In this document: one piece after another, positions 23,152 to 31,873 of the stretch
How positions within the stretch are numbered: the first letter of the stretch is position 1
Layout of the letters: each line of letters starts with the position of its first letter
Made by a program: the position numbers and the translations under genes
Notes under the pieces: model-generated
Told to the model about the DNA's origin: nothing
Seen by the model: the letters and a program-made list of their open reading frames with translations, nothing else
The model's database searches: none
Origin: Nitrospira sp.
Lineage (GTDB): Bacteria > Nitrospirota > Nitrospiria > Nitrospirales > Nitrospiraceae
Direction of reading: 5' to 3'
DNA: 53,072 nt
Assembly (NCBI GenBank): GCA_029881435.1
Contig: JAOUMR010000013.1
Location: 1 to 53,072 of the forward strand

Positions 23152-23565
23152 ATGGCTGCATCTGATCTGCCACCTCCTCACAACGACCCGTTGCGCCCTG
23201 CGCCTCCATCCAAACAGACAGAGCACGAAGGCGGAAATGAGCACCAGGTCCACGTCATCGGCCTGATGATCGGGACCGCGCTGATGTTCATCGGCTTCTT
23301 GAATATCTTCCTCTCCATCAGCGGCGGGTTTGAAATTAATGAGGTCCCGTTTCTCATCTATTTCGGAGGTCTGACAATCTGGGCCAATGCAGCCATTGAA
23401 ACTCCAAGCATCCGGTACGGAGTCATGGGCATTGCGATCACCTTAGCCTTAGTCCTCTTTCAGTATGGGGAAGTCCTGTTCTGGCACAAGCAGATACTCT
23501 TTTGGGGTACAATCATCATCGTTATGTACTTCATGTTCGTCGAACCGAAGAAACCCACAGCATGA
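23152..23565 (+). CDS. Four-helix membrane protein of unknown function
   Basis: A 137-residue protein with a hydrophilic proline- and charge-rich N-terminus (about 35 residues) and four hydrophobic helices: HVIGLMIGTALMFIGFLNIF, VPFLIYFGGLTIWANAAI, YGVMGIAITLALVLFQYG and QILFWGTIIIVMYFMFV. I do not recognise the family. It follows the dCTP deaminase by two bases and overlaps the glycosyltransferase start (ATGA at 23562-23565), so it is firmly in the operon. It could be a membrane anchor or scaffold for the following sugar-transferase pair. Confidence 0.75.
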   Translation: MAASDLPPPHNDPLRPAPPSKQTEHEGGNEHQVHVIGLMIGTALMFIGFLNIFLSISGGFEINEVPFLIYFGGLTIWANAAIETPSIRYGVMGIAITLALVLFQYGEVLFWHKQILFWGTIIIVMYFMFVEPKKPTA

Positions 23566-24266
23566 CCTCCATGGTGACGATCTCCGTCATCATCCCAACG
23601 TTTAATGAAGAACGGAGTCTACCCCGGACCCTTGCGTGTCTTTCAGCCTCTGCTCCCGCCGAGATCCTTGTCGTTGACGGAGGCAGCACCGATGGCACGC
23701 TCGCCCTTGCTCAAGAATTTTGCGCCCGCACGGCGAACGCCCGTGTCATCACGTCACCTCGGGGGCGCGCATGCCAAATGAATGAAGGGGCGATGGCCAG
23801 TCAGGGTGAGGTCCTCCTCTTCCTGCATGCCGACACTCAACTTCCGCCACAAACCGAACGGATCATTGGATCGGCCTTAACCAGTTCATCCGCTGTGGGG
23901 GGACGTTTCGACGTCCGATTCGATAGCTCTTCGCCGTGGAGCCAAGTTGTCAGTTCCTTTATGAATCGCCGCTCGCGCCTGACGAGGATTGCAACCGGCG
24001 ATCAAGCCCTCTTTGTGCGCCGTGACGTATTCGAGATGCTCGGCGGGTTCAGTGAGATTCCGCTGATGGAAGACATCGAATTCAGCAGACGCTTACAGCA
24101 AGCCGGTGGCATTGTGGCGCTCCGGGACACCGTCGTGACCTCGTTTAGACGATGGGACACACAAGGCCCGCTGAGAACCATTCTCCTTATGTGGACGCTG
24201 CGCTTTCTGTACTGGACAGGAGTGAGTCCCCATCAACTTGCTCGTGTCTACTACGCGGTGCGATAG
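23562..24266 (+). CDS. Family-2 glycosyltransferase, TIGR04283 type
   Basis: A 234-residue GT-A enzyme: VIIPTFNEERSLPRTLA, ILVVDGGSTDGTL, a DxD-like LFLHADTQLPP, and GGRFDVRFDS with DIEFSRRLQQAGG. These match the TIGR04283 subfamily, named for arsenosugar-cluster association. I start it at the ATG overlapping the upstream stop. It is followed by its usual companion TIGR04282. No arsenic methyltransferase or arsenosugar gene is visible here, so the arsenosugar label should not be taken as function. The product could be a small glycolipid or osmolyte. Confidence 0.85.
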   Translation: MTSMVTISVIIPTFNEERSLPRTLACLSASAPAEILVVDGGSTDGTLALAQEFCARTANARVITSPRGRACQMNEGAMASQGEVLLFLHADTQLPPQTERIIGSALTSSSAVGGRFDVRFDSSSPWSQVVSSFMNRRSRLTRIATGDQALFVRRDVFEMLGGFSEIPLMEDIEFSRRLQQAGGIVALRDTVVTSFRRWDTQGPLRTILLMWTLRFLYWTGVSPHQLARVYYAVR

Positions 24267-24269
24267 CAC

Positions 24270-25022
24270 ATGTCGACTTCTCATTCCGGCAGGCAGGACT
24301 CAGCTCTCCGCACCGCCTTCGTCATCTTCGCCAAAGCCCCCATTCCTGGGCATGTAAAGACGCGTCTCTGCCCACCGCTGACTCCCGACGAAGCGGCCAC
24401 ACTCCATGGCAGCTTTGTGCTCGATACGCTTGAACGGACCAAGGCCGCTGTCGGAAGGCTAAAATTGCCGATGGATCGCTACCTCGCCTGCACACCATCT
24501 ACCAGCCATGTGTTTTTCAAGATCATGGAAGAACGGCAAGGGGTCACGTTGATCGATCAAGTCGGAGATGACCTCGGCGCAAGCATGCATCAGGCTGTTG
24601 AAACGATGTTGTCGCGTGGTTATCACCGCACTATCCTCATCGGAACAGACGTGCCGACTGTTCCGCTTGAATATTTCAAACAGACACTCACTCTGCTGGA
24701 CAACCACGATCTTGCCCTCGGCCCAGCCTTGGATGGAGGCTATTATCTGATTGGAATGAACCGAACGATCCCAGAACTCTTCACCGATATACCCTGGTCA
24801 ACCGAGCAGGTCCTGAGACTTACACAAGACCGAGCAGCCCAGCTCGGACTTAAGACTGCCTTGCTTCAACCATGGCGCGACGTCGATACCCGTGCAGATC
24901 TTGAAGCGCTTATTGAAGCGTGCACCGCTGAGACCAAAAAACCGAAGAACGAGCGGGTGTTTTCAGATCGTACGACCGGTGTGCTACAGACACTCGCCAA
25001 ACGACTTCGTTCGAGAGCATAA
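24270..25022 (+). CDS. TIGR04282-family glycosyltransferase/nucleotidyltransferase-like protein
   Basis: A 250-residue protein with the CofC/GT-A-like core: TAFVIFAKAPIPGHVKTRLCPPLT (nucleotide-binding loop with Lys/Arg), TILIGTDVPTVP and LGPALDGGYYLIGM. This set is diagnostic of TIGR04282. It begins three bases after the TIGR04283 gene, the standard pairing of the two families. The reaction is unproven; the fold suggests sugar-nucleotide or phosphoenolpyruvate-type transfer. A short C-terminal extension rich in basic residues follows the domain. Confidence 0.85.
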   Translation: MSTSHSGRQDSALRTAFVIFAKAPIPGHVKTRLCPPLTPDEAATLHGSFVLDTLERTKAAVGRLKLPMDRYLACTPSTSHVFFKIMEERQGVTLIDQVGDDLGASMHQAVETMLSRGYHRTILIGTDVPTVPLEYFKQTLTLLDNHDLALGPALDGGYYLIGMNRTIPELFTDIPWSTEQVLRLTQDRAAQLGLKTALLQPWRDVDTRADLEALIEACTAETKKPKNERVFSDRTTGVLQTLAKRLRSRA

Positions 25023-25053
25023 TACCTCACCAACTGGTCAGACGAGGAACCAC

Positions 25054-25788
25054 ATGAGCCAACACGTTGCACTCATCACTGGAGGGGCCAAAGGTATCGG
25101 TCGAGGTATCGCCCTCGACCTTGCCGCCAGACAGTGGAAAATTGCCTTTTGTTATCGAACCAGCGAGGCAGAGGCACAACAAACCGCTCAGGAGATCACG
25201 GCTCGAGGGGGGCAGGCGTTGGCGCTCCGTTGTGATGTGTCTGACCCAGTGGCAGCCAAGAACATGGCCAAGCAAGTCGAACAAGAATGGGGTCGGATCG
25301 ATGTCTTGATCAATGGAGCCGGACCATATCACCGAGTCAACCTCTTCGACGAAACTGTTCAGGGCTGGAATGAGATGTTCACCGGCAACCTCCATCCCAT
25401 TTTCTATCTCGCGCAAGCCGTCGCGCCAAGTATGAAGGCCCGCAAAGCCGGCCATATCATCAGTTTCAGTATGGCCAATGCCGATCAGATGGAAGCACAG
25501 CCAGATGTGACTGCCCATTACATCGCCAAGGCCGGCGTGCTCATCCTCACCCGAACGTTGGCCAAACTCTTGGCGCCCTACGGTATTACCGTCAATGCCA
25601 TCTCGCCCGGTTTCATCGATTCGGGCAGCGCTCCACCCCAAGAACTTGCCGCCATGACCAAACGTATTCCCGCCGGCTACATCGGCACTGTGGATGATAC
25701 CGTCGCAGCCGTCCGTTATTTACTCAGTGAAGAGGCACGCTACGTCAATGGTGCCAATATCCAAATTAGCGGTGGTTGGGGAATTTAG
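25054..25788 (+). CDS. Short-chain dehydrogenase/reductase (SDR)
   Basis: A 244-residue classical SDR. TGGAKGIGRG (residues 9-18) is the cofactor-binding glycine motif; an Arg after the second strand (CYRTSEAE) suggests NADP preference. The catalytic Tyr156 and Lys160 lie in HYIAKAG, with a serine in IISFSMANA. The start is the ATG at 25054 behind AGACGAGGAA. It lies 31 bases downstream of TIGR04282. It resembles FabG-like 3-oxoacyl-ACP reductases, but the substrate cannot be read; as part of this operon it may reduce a sugar or keto intermediate. Confidence 0.88.
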   Translation: MSQHVALITGGAKGIGRGIALDLAARQWKIAFCYRTSEAEAQQTAQEITARGGQALALRCDVSDPVAAKNMAKQVEQEWGRIDVLINGAGPYHRVNLFDETVQGWNEMFTGNLHPIFYLAQAVAPSMKARKAGHIISFSMANADQMEAQPDVTAHYIAKAGVLILTRTLAKLLAPYGITVNAISPGFIDSGSAPPQELAAMTKRIPAGYIGTVDDTVAAVRYLLSEEARYVNGANIQISGGWGI

Positions 25789-25801
25789 GAAAGGAAGGAC
25801 T

Positions 25802-26206
25802 ATGCGATCTGAGCAGGAACGTGAAGCCCATCGACGATTCGTCCAAGCCCTCCAGCATGAGCATGTCACCTGCGCCAAGCCCGGCTGTGGCGGGCCAATG
25901 GACGTCGCCGATCATACCCTGCACAGCGCTCGCATCAAGAGCTACGAAGCCACCTGTGAACGTTGCCACATGGTCGAGAAGATCACCGGCAAGGAAGAAC
26001 ACCTTCCGTCCTGGGATGTCGCCTCCATCACGTTGATGGCGGAAACCCATCTCCTCCACGAACAGCCGACCTGCCCATTCGATGAAACCCCCATTACCTT
26101 CGTTTCCTTGCCCAATCCCCGCCGCAAAGCACGGTACCGTCTCTTATGCTACTACTGCGGGCGGCACACTGAAATGAACTGGCCGCCGCCGGAAGCGAAA
26201 CGGTAA
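25802..26206 (+). CDS. Cysteine-rich, probably zinc-binding protein
   Basis: A 134-residue protein from the ATG at 25802, behind GGAAAGGAAGG and 13 bases after the SDR stop. Cysteine pairs occur as CAKPGCGG, CERCH, a single CPFDE and CYYCGRH, so two zinc-ribbon-like modules are likely. No known family is recognised. The first 25 residues are charged and helical (SEQEREAHRRFVQALQHEH). It is the last gene of the plus-strand KamA operon; convergent genes follow. It could be a nucleic-acid or protein-binding adaptor. Confidence 0.75.
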   Translation: MRSEQEREAHRRFVQALQHEHVTCAKPGCGGPMDVADHTLHSARIKSYEATCERCHMVEKITGKEEHLPSWDVASITLMAETHLLHEQPTCPFDETPITFVSLPNPRRKARYRLLCYYCGRHTEMNWPPPEAKR

Positions 26207-26242
26207 CCCAACGCCATTCCTCTCAATCAAAGACGATGCCCC

Positions 26243-27009
26243 TCAGTAGACAACAAGTGCTTTTCGGATGAACTCTGCAAGTCGACGAAAGTAGGCTATC
26301 CCACCCACCGCATACGTATCGTTATGATTGGCACCTGGAACACCAAACCATTCCTTGGGTGGTTTCGCCACATCGTAGACCTGGCGCCCCAACTCAACGG
26401 GGATGATATCGTCTTGGTCCCCGTGAATAATCAGTTTCGGCAGCGAAAGATGTGGCAGACGATCAACTAATCGAAACTCTGCCCCAAGGAACCAGTGGGC
26501 AGGGAATCCGCCGTAATGCACTTTGGCAACCGTTTCAATGGAGGGGAACGACGACTCGAGGATCAAGGCAGCCGCAGGCCGTTGGGCCGCGAGTTCCCCT
26601 GCCACTGAGGCCCCAAGCGATCGCCCAAACAGGACGATGCGTTCGGGACGAATCTTCCTGATTCGTGCAAGGTAGTCGTACGCCGCATAGGCATCGTTGT
26701 AGAGTCCTTTTTCCGTGGGACGGATATTCTGACTCTTCCCATATCCACGGTAGTCGAACAAAAAAATCGACAGTCCCATCTGTACAGGAGTCTTAGGTTG
26801 TCAAGGCGATCGATGATGTTTCCGGCATTCCCATGGCACCAGAGCATGACCGGACGGTCGGCTGCGGCCTCGACATACCAACCGAACAATCGGACGCCGT
26901 CAGACGTCTGAAACCATACATCTTCAAGCGGCAATCCGCTTTCTCGTGCCCACTCTCGATCTTGCCATGGCTCGGGATAATAGACGAAGAATTGGTCAAG
27001 GAAGCTCAC
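26243..27009 (-). pseudogene. Alpha/beta hydrolase with a single-base frameshift
   Basis: The N-terminal part (26780-27009: MSFLDQFFVYYPEPWQDREW to LDNLRLLYR) and the C-terminal part (26243-26779: MGLSIFLFDYRGYGKS onward) are adjacent halves of one serine hydrolase in different frames. The join reads TAC-AGA-TGG-GA, where one extra base would give a continuous YR-MGLS. The nucleophile elbow GRSLGAS, the acid loop HGDQDDIIP and the catalytic His in GANHND are all intact in the second half. Together about 255 residues, matching lipase/dienelactone-type hydrolases (YfhR-like). Either a real frameshift or a sequencing error near 26778. Confidence 0.8.
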
Positions 27010-27084
27010 GGGATGAGCATAACGGAATCAACCTCAGAGAAGAAAGAGTCGGCTCTTTGCACTCACTCTGCCAAAATCAATAAA

Positions 27085-28992
27085 TCAGAAGAATGCCTGC
27101 ACACTGAAGAGAACGTCATTGTCGTGGCCGCGATGGTTGTACTCCAGTCGAACGGTCCAATTTCTCGCCACTGTAAAACGTGACCCAACATACCACCGGA
27201 AATCGTCGGACTTGTCACCCAATGGAAATTTTAAATAGGATCCCGTCGCCATCATCTTCCAACGCTCGGTGATATCGGCCAGCATCCCGATAGTTCCACC
27301 ACCACCGATTCGGTGCAGTTCATCATACGCCCCACTGACATTGGCCTCTGCTTCTGCGAAAGCGAACAGAACCTCACGTTTCAACAACCTCAATTCCTTC
27401 GCACCGCCGATCCCACTGTTGAAGAAGCCGTTGCTGCAGAGCTGACAATCGTTATGCCGAATGGTGTTCATCCCAATGTTAAGCTTCCAGGAGGGAGCGT
27501 GAAATACAGCATCGATAGGGGAAAGCGACACCAGGTTTAGAAGTGTCGCGCGCTCCACGCGTGTCTGATCCGCTCTATTGTAGTGCCGTACCGTGATCGA
27601 GGCCATCTCGATCTGAGCATCAGGCGTGTACCCAATCTCCGGATCGAGTAAGTCATGATATCCTCCCCGAAAAGTCGCCTCCTCAAAGGTATCGTTGTTT
27701 CGCCAGCCTCCACCAAGGGCAGCCCTGAACATTTTATGGCCAAGCTCAGGCTGTTTGGCAAAGGGGCGTACGGTAAACTCCTCAGATGGAATCCGGAGTT
27801 GACTCCGAGTCTTCAGCACTTCACGGTTTCGTTCTTTCCACTCCGGCTTCGGAGAATTGGTCGTGTCGATTCGGTACCGCAGATAATCGGATGCGAGATC
27901 GAGGACAAAGGCTTGCCGTGGAGGATTCAGTCCAGCGAACAACGGCGCGTTGAGCTCCGTAAGATCTTGCGTGATTCGATGGGCCAAGTCCCGTTCTTCA
28001 CCAGATAAGAATTCTCGCTTGCGCTTGATAACGGTACTTCGGGAAGGACGATAGGTAATGTTCGATACCAGGTCCGGTTTTGACACAATCAATCGGACAG
28101 TATCAGCCGGAACGGTCCACAACAGAAACTCATCCGTCAAATGCAGGTTGGGATCGGCATAATCGAGCAATGCCAAAATGTGGTAAGAGCAGTTCTCCTT
28201 GAAGAAAAAATAGTCAAAGTAGGCATTCCCCAGCTCCCACGCATGCATCAGAAACCGTCGCAATTGGGTTTCCGTGAGGTTCAGACGATATTCCCAAATA
28301 TCACGATTTTCGATATCGCGGTATTTCTGCACATTCAAGTAATAGGGAATCGTCGAGAAATACCCTTTATAGCTTCCAAAAATGCCACGTATGGGATAGG
28401 CCAGGCCGGCGCCAGGAGGAACATCGGCGGCAAAGTTGATGGTATAGGCAAGGATCCTGGTCTGTTCTGTCTGGCCTTTTTGATCGACACGAAACAGCGT
28501 ATGCCCAAACATCGATGCCGGATTGTTGAGGAACGCCGACGGGAAAATGAGAGAAATAGAATCGGCCTCAAAATCGTTATACCACCGATCAAACCGTTCG
28601 CAGGCAAGCGGAGGCAAGCGGATCGGGTCAAACTTCAGTTGCTCCTTGAGCCACTGATACCGCGCAATAAAGGCACACTGAGCCGGCTGTCGTGACCGGC
28701 CAACTAATTCAGCAGAGAAGAATTGTGCAAGAGTCTCGGCCAGCTCAGCTGCCGGATCCGTCTTTCCGGTCGTAGACATAAAAAACCCGGGATCGTCTTG
28801 TTCACTCTCATACCCTCCAAAGATGCCCTTCTGATAGTGCAGTAACAGATGCCATTCACGCTGGTCCGCGAGTTTCTCTTGCTTCGCTTGATCGATGAGT
28901 TGCGTGAGGTACGGGTCACGATCCGATTGCTGCGCGCTGGAAGAGAGTGGGACGAGCAACGAAACAAGGAAGGCAAGGAGGGAAAGTACCAC
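27085..28992 (-). CDS. DUF4105 outer-envelope protein with predicted C-terminal barrel
   Basis: A 635-residue exported protein: signal peptide LLAFLVSLLVPLSSSAQ, then a DUF4105 (Lnb-like) domain with NNPASMFGHTLFRVD and KENCSYHILALLD, candidate Cys/His catalytic residues. The last 250 residues have alternating strands and a terminal aromatic FSVQAFF, as in outer-membrane beta-barrels. In Lactobacillales an Lnb relative is linked to lipoprotein N-acylation; function in Gram-negatives is not established. The GTG start lacks a clear ribosome-binding site and follows a terminator-like hairpin, so it may have its own promoter. Confidence 0.82.
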   Translation of the reverse strand: MVLSLLAFLVSLLVPLSSSAQQSDRDPYLTQLIDQAKQEKLADQREWHLLLHYQKGIFGGYESEQDDPGFFMSTTGKTDPAAELAETLAQFFSAELVGRSRQPAQCAFIARYQWLKEQLKFDPIRLPPLACERFDRWYNDFEADSISLIFPSAFLNNPASMFGHTLFRVDQKGQTEQTRILAYTINFAADVPPGAGLAYPIRGIFGSYKGYFSTIPYYLNVQKYRDIENRDIWEYRLNLTETQLRRFLMHAWELGNAYFDYFFFKENCSYHILALLDYADPNLHLTDEFLLWTVPADTVRLIVSKPDLVSNITYRPSRSTVIKRKREFLSGEERDLAHRITQDLTELNAPLFAGLNPPRQAFVLDLASDYLRYRIDTTNSPKPEWKERNREVLKTRSQLRIPSEEFTVRPFAKQPELGHKMFRAALGGGWRNNDTFEEATFRGGYHDLLDPEIGYTPDAQIEMASITVRHYNRADQTRVERATLLNLVSLSPIDAVFHAPSWKLNIGMNTIRHNDCQLCSNGFFNSGIGGAKELRLLKREVLFAFAEAEANVSGAYDELHRIGGGGTIGMLADITERWKMMATGSYLKFPLGDKSDDFRWYVGSRFTVARNWTVRLEYNHRGHDNDVLFSVQAFF

Positions 28993-29009
28993 GGTGTCAA
29001 TCGCGACAA

Positions 29010-29041
29010 CAAGGGCCCTGACATTTCTGCCAGGGCCCTTG
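29010..29041 (-). terminator. Perfect 11-bp hairpin after the DUF3015 gene
   Basis: CAAGGGCCCTG, a 10-base loop, then CAGGGCCCTTG form a perfect inverted repeat beginning eight bases past the DUF3015 stop and just before the DUF4105 start. A strong T-run is lacking on either strand, so it may be a weak terminator or an mRNA-stabilising hairpin that separates expression of the two genes. Confidence 0.6.
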
Positions 29042-29048
29042 GAATGGC

Positions 29049-29558
29049 TTAGCGTACCGACGCTTGCGCGAGGACGGGATGGCCCGCGATCGCATCATTG
29101 AGGGACTTCACCAATGCGACTGGAGAAGCTTCCCCAGCCTGAACCAGTGAGGTATAACGCTCCTGGGTCATGGCAAAGAACTCTGCGTGGCGATCTGCCG
29201 GAACTCCCATCAGCGTGGCAAGGGAGGTCAAGTGTTCGCCCTGTCCCTGAGCCATCTCTGCAGAGAGAGCCTCGAAGTTCAACGATGCAAACATCGTGGT
29301 CTTGTGCTCACCCATGATCTTACCATCGTGGGTGCAACCGGAGGTTCCAGAGCTAATGCCGAACGTCTGGCTCCCAAAGGTGCCGTTCGTGGTCGCCTGA
29401 AACACTTGGGGGGCGATTTCCTTTTGGCCCTTATATTCACCCCACGCCAACTTCCCTAAGCCACAGCCCGGTCCCGTGTCTGGATTGGATGCCATTGCCA
29501 GACCAGCCTGGGCACCGAACAGGACAGCGATAGAAAATACAAGCGCTTTCTTTGACAT
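29049..29558 (-). CDS. DUF3015-family periplasmic protein
   Basis: A 169-residue exported protein. The signal peptide is KKALVFSIAVLFGAQAGLAMA; mature DUF3015 features include GPGCGLGKLAWG, FGISSGTSGCTHDG and a helical C-terminus. The two cysteines probably form a disulfide. The ATG at 29558 is preceded by GGAGGAGGAC; an upstream in-frame start gives an unlikely N-terminus and was rejected. Function unknown. Downstream is a hairpin and then the DUF4105 gene on the same strand. Confidence 0.85.
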   Translation of the reverse strand: MSKKALVFSIAVLFGAQAGLAMASNPDTGPGCGLGKLAWGEYKGQKEIAPQVFQATTNGTFGSQTFGISSGTSGCTHDGKIMGEHKTTMFASLNFEALSAEMAQGQGEHLTSLATLMGVPADRHAEFFAMTQERYTSLVQAGEASPVALVKSLNDAIAGHPVLAQASVR

Positions 29559-29822
29559 AAGTCCTCCTCCATTAGATTGAATATAAATACCCACTACTCA
29601 TTGCAAAAACACCGACCCGAAGTATAGCCGAATTCACTAGGGATGTTGATAAAAACTTCTAGTTAGATGAATTATCTGCTTCGACCAAGTGAGGCCGATG
29701 ATTATAGAGAAATCACAGATGAGCGCAACAACTTTTTCTTGAGTCCGGAGTCGATGCCTCATACTGATGAAAACGAAGTTCACCCCTCCGCCGACACTGT
29801 CCGACCGTTTGCTGACATTTTA

Positions 29823-30404
29823 TCACTGAACCGTCAGTACAGCCGAGCGCTGTACCATGGAATGAAGCTGCTCTTCGCTCCAGCGATTGATCAGTCGACC
29901 ACTGCCGTCTCGAAGTTGAACACTTCCGTCTGTGTCGTACTCGATCTCAGACAAGACCCTATTGTTCTCATCGATGAGACGGTACCCGGCCTCACTGGCC
30001 ACAATTTTTGCACGGCGCTCGACAACACCCCAACGCTCATAGACAACCCTTGCTCCATCATCCAAAGGAGTCCATCGAATCGTGGTCTCACCTACAGTGG
30101 TTACCCGTGTGCCATCACTACCCATATTAGACGCCTTGATCGGGCTTTCGCCGGTCCAGAAATGCATTGAGTTGAAGATAAACGTGTCTAACAGCGCCGA
30201 AAACATATATGCCGGAACGATCAGCATGCCGAAAAACACGATTTCCTTCATCCATTTGTCGTTGACCTCACCACTGCCCTTGATGTTGCTGTTCCACTGA
30301 TAGACATTTTTCGTGAGGGTAAACGGACCATAGCAGGCAGTACTCACCGTCACGAAACACATCAATACGACTGCGATCACCATACGACGAACTAGATTAG
30401 CCAT
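29823..30404 (-). CDS. DUF3332-family lipoprotein/membrane protein
   Basis: A 193-residue protein from the ATG at 30404, behind GGAGGAG. Its N-terminal hydrophobic helix ends in TVSTAC, a possible lipobox, with CYGPFTLTKNVYQWN following, as in DUF3332 proteins. A second helix is MKEIVFFGMLIVPAYMFSALLDTFIF. The C-terminal half is beta-rich and hydrophilic (TTIRWTPLDDGARVVYE, YRLIDENNRVLSEIEYDTDG). It is a monocistronic-looking gene with about 200 bases on each side. Function unknown; the family is found in diverse Gram-negative envelopes. Confidence 0.8.
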   Translation of the reverse strand: MANLVRRMVIAVVLMCFVTVSTACYGPFTLTKNVYQWNSNIKGSGEVNDKWMKEIVFFGMLIVPAYMFSALLDTFIFNSMHFWTGESPIKASNMGSDGTRVTTVGETTIRWTPLDDGARVVYERWGVVERRAKIVASEAGYRLIDENNRVLSEIEYDTDGSVQLRDGSGRLINRWSEEQLHSMVQRSAVLTVQ

Positions 30405-30666
30405 GATCTCCTCCTTGTTCGAAGCACCTAGGTATAATTGAGCGGTCGCACCTATCATGCCCCCACTCGTCTAGCACAACAACGAAGGGAGACACAACCT
30501 GCTCCGAACAAAGTCCAATGAGCGGGCTCATTCAGTACAGAACGACCTTGAGATACGTTCTACCCAAAAGGGAACGATCGATGTGACGAAAACGTTTTGG
30601 AATTACCGGATCGAAGAAACCATGCGGTATAGTCAATGACTCCGATACGGACCGAGCAGAGACGAC

Positions 30667-31830
30667 TCATGAGCCTGTACTGGTCGAAACGCCAAGTGAC
30701 GTTCTAATTTTGTCCCATTCGAACACGAAAGGTTCAGGGGTTACTGTTGGCATGGCTGCGAGCTCGGCTTTCAACTGCTCAGCTCTCGAGCTGCTCATCG
30801 GATGCGTGGACAGCAATTCGACCCGCCCCTCATCCTTTTCCGCCAGCCGCTCGAAGAAGGTAATCATACCGGAGGGATCAATTTTGGCTCGGTACAGCAG
30901 TTGAAGGCCGGTCAGATCGGCTTCGGTTTCCTGTGCTCGGCCGAACTTCAGCGTCATCAATTCCACGCCGAGTTGTTTCATCATCTGCCCCAAGCCTTGC
31001 TGGTTCCCAAAAATAATCGAAGCCACAGCAACGAAACCTAGTTGCTTGACGATCCGCTCAAGTCCATGTCGCTGCAAGACATGATTCAACTCATGCGCCA
31101 AGACCCCCGCCACCTCTTCCGGACGTTCCGCTTTTTTCATCATTCCGGTAAAGACCACGACAGAGCCGCCTGGCAGAGCAAAGGCATTCACGACATCACT
31201 CTTCACGACGGTGACATCGAATCGATAGGGGTTATCCGGAATCTGGTTGGCCAGACGACGGGTCATCTCCTCAACTGCCGCCACGACTGGACCTTCTTCC
31301 ATCACCTCTTGCCCGCCAAGGAAGTCTCGATAGGCCGATTCGCCGAGTTTCTGTTCCCACTCGATTGGAATGCGATCGACTGCCAGTTCGACCAGCAGGT
31401 CGCTTCCAAACCATAACCCCAGCACCAGCGCCAGGAGACTCCCACCGACGACACCCCAGACGAGGCGGTGCCGCTTCCGCACCTGACGGACTTGTTCCGC
31501 TGCCCGTTCAAGCGGGCTGCTCAAATGCGACGGGGCCGCTTGTCGGAACGCCCGAATCAGGTCAGGGTTTTTGAGATACAGGGTCCGCTGTTCCGTCGGG
31601 CTATTCCATTTCACCACGAGTTGATCGTGATCCAACCCACCCGCAGACACGGTCATATCCGAAAACGGCACAGAATCGGAACCGTTCTCGGTTCCGTGAA
31701 CGTTATGGAGAAAGGCCATCGTAAGTCCATGCCCTTCGACATGAACGACGCAGGGCACACCGGTGGCAGGGAATCCATCGCCGAAACAGAGCGCGTTAGG
31801 TGCAGTATCAACCATGGAGTGACAAGCCAC
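30667..31830 (-). CDS. M48-family membrane metalloprotease
   Basis: A 387-residue protein. A cytoplasmic or beta-rich N-terminal region of about 125 residues precedes one membrane helix (LVWGVVGGSLLALVLGLWFG). The M48 peptidase domain has the zinc motif HELNH at residues 246-250 and the third-ligand helix AQETEADLTGLQLL. The rest resembles HtpX/YcaL/BepA-type quality-control proteases. The N-terminal module is unusual for M48 and may be a substrate-binding domain. The gene lies 43 bases downstream of the AIM24 gene, probably the same transcript. Confidence 0.88.
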   Translation of the reverse strand: MACHSMVDTAPNALCFGDGFPATGVPCVVHVEGHGLTMAFLHNVHGTENGSDSVPFSDMTVSAGGLDHDQLVVKWNSPTEQRTLYLKNPDLIRAFRQAAPSHLSSPLERAAEQVRQVRKRHRLVWGVVGGSLLALVLGLWFGSDLLVELAVDRIPIEWEQKLGESAYRDFLGGQEVMEEGPVVAAVEEMTRRLANQIPDNPYRFDVTVVKSDVVNAFALPGGSVVVFTGMMKKAERPEEVAGVLAHELNHVLQRHGLERIVKQLGFVAVASIIFGNQQGLGQMMKQLGVELMTLKFGRAQETEADLTGLQLLYRAKIDPSGMITFFERLAEKDEGRVELLSTHPMSSSRAEQLKAELAAMPTVTPEPFVFEWDKIRTSLGVSTSTGS

Positions 31831-31873
31831 TGATCAAAAAGACAGCGAACATGGCGGCCATTGTGAGCAGCCG

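Noticed and set aside
29667-30170. 167-residue open frame on the plus strand
   Set aside because: Antisense to the well-supported DUF3332 gene and without a ribosome-binding site.
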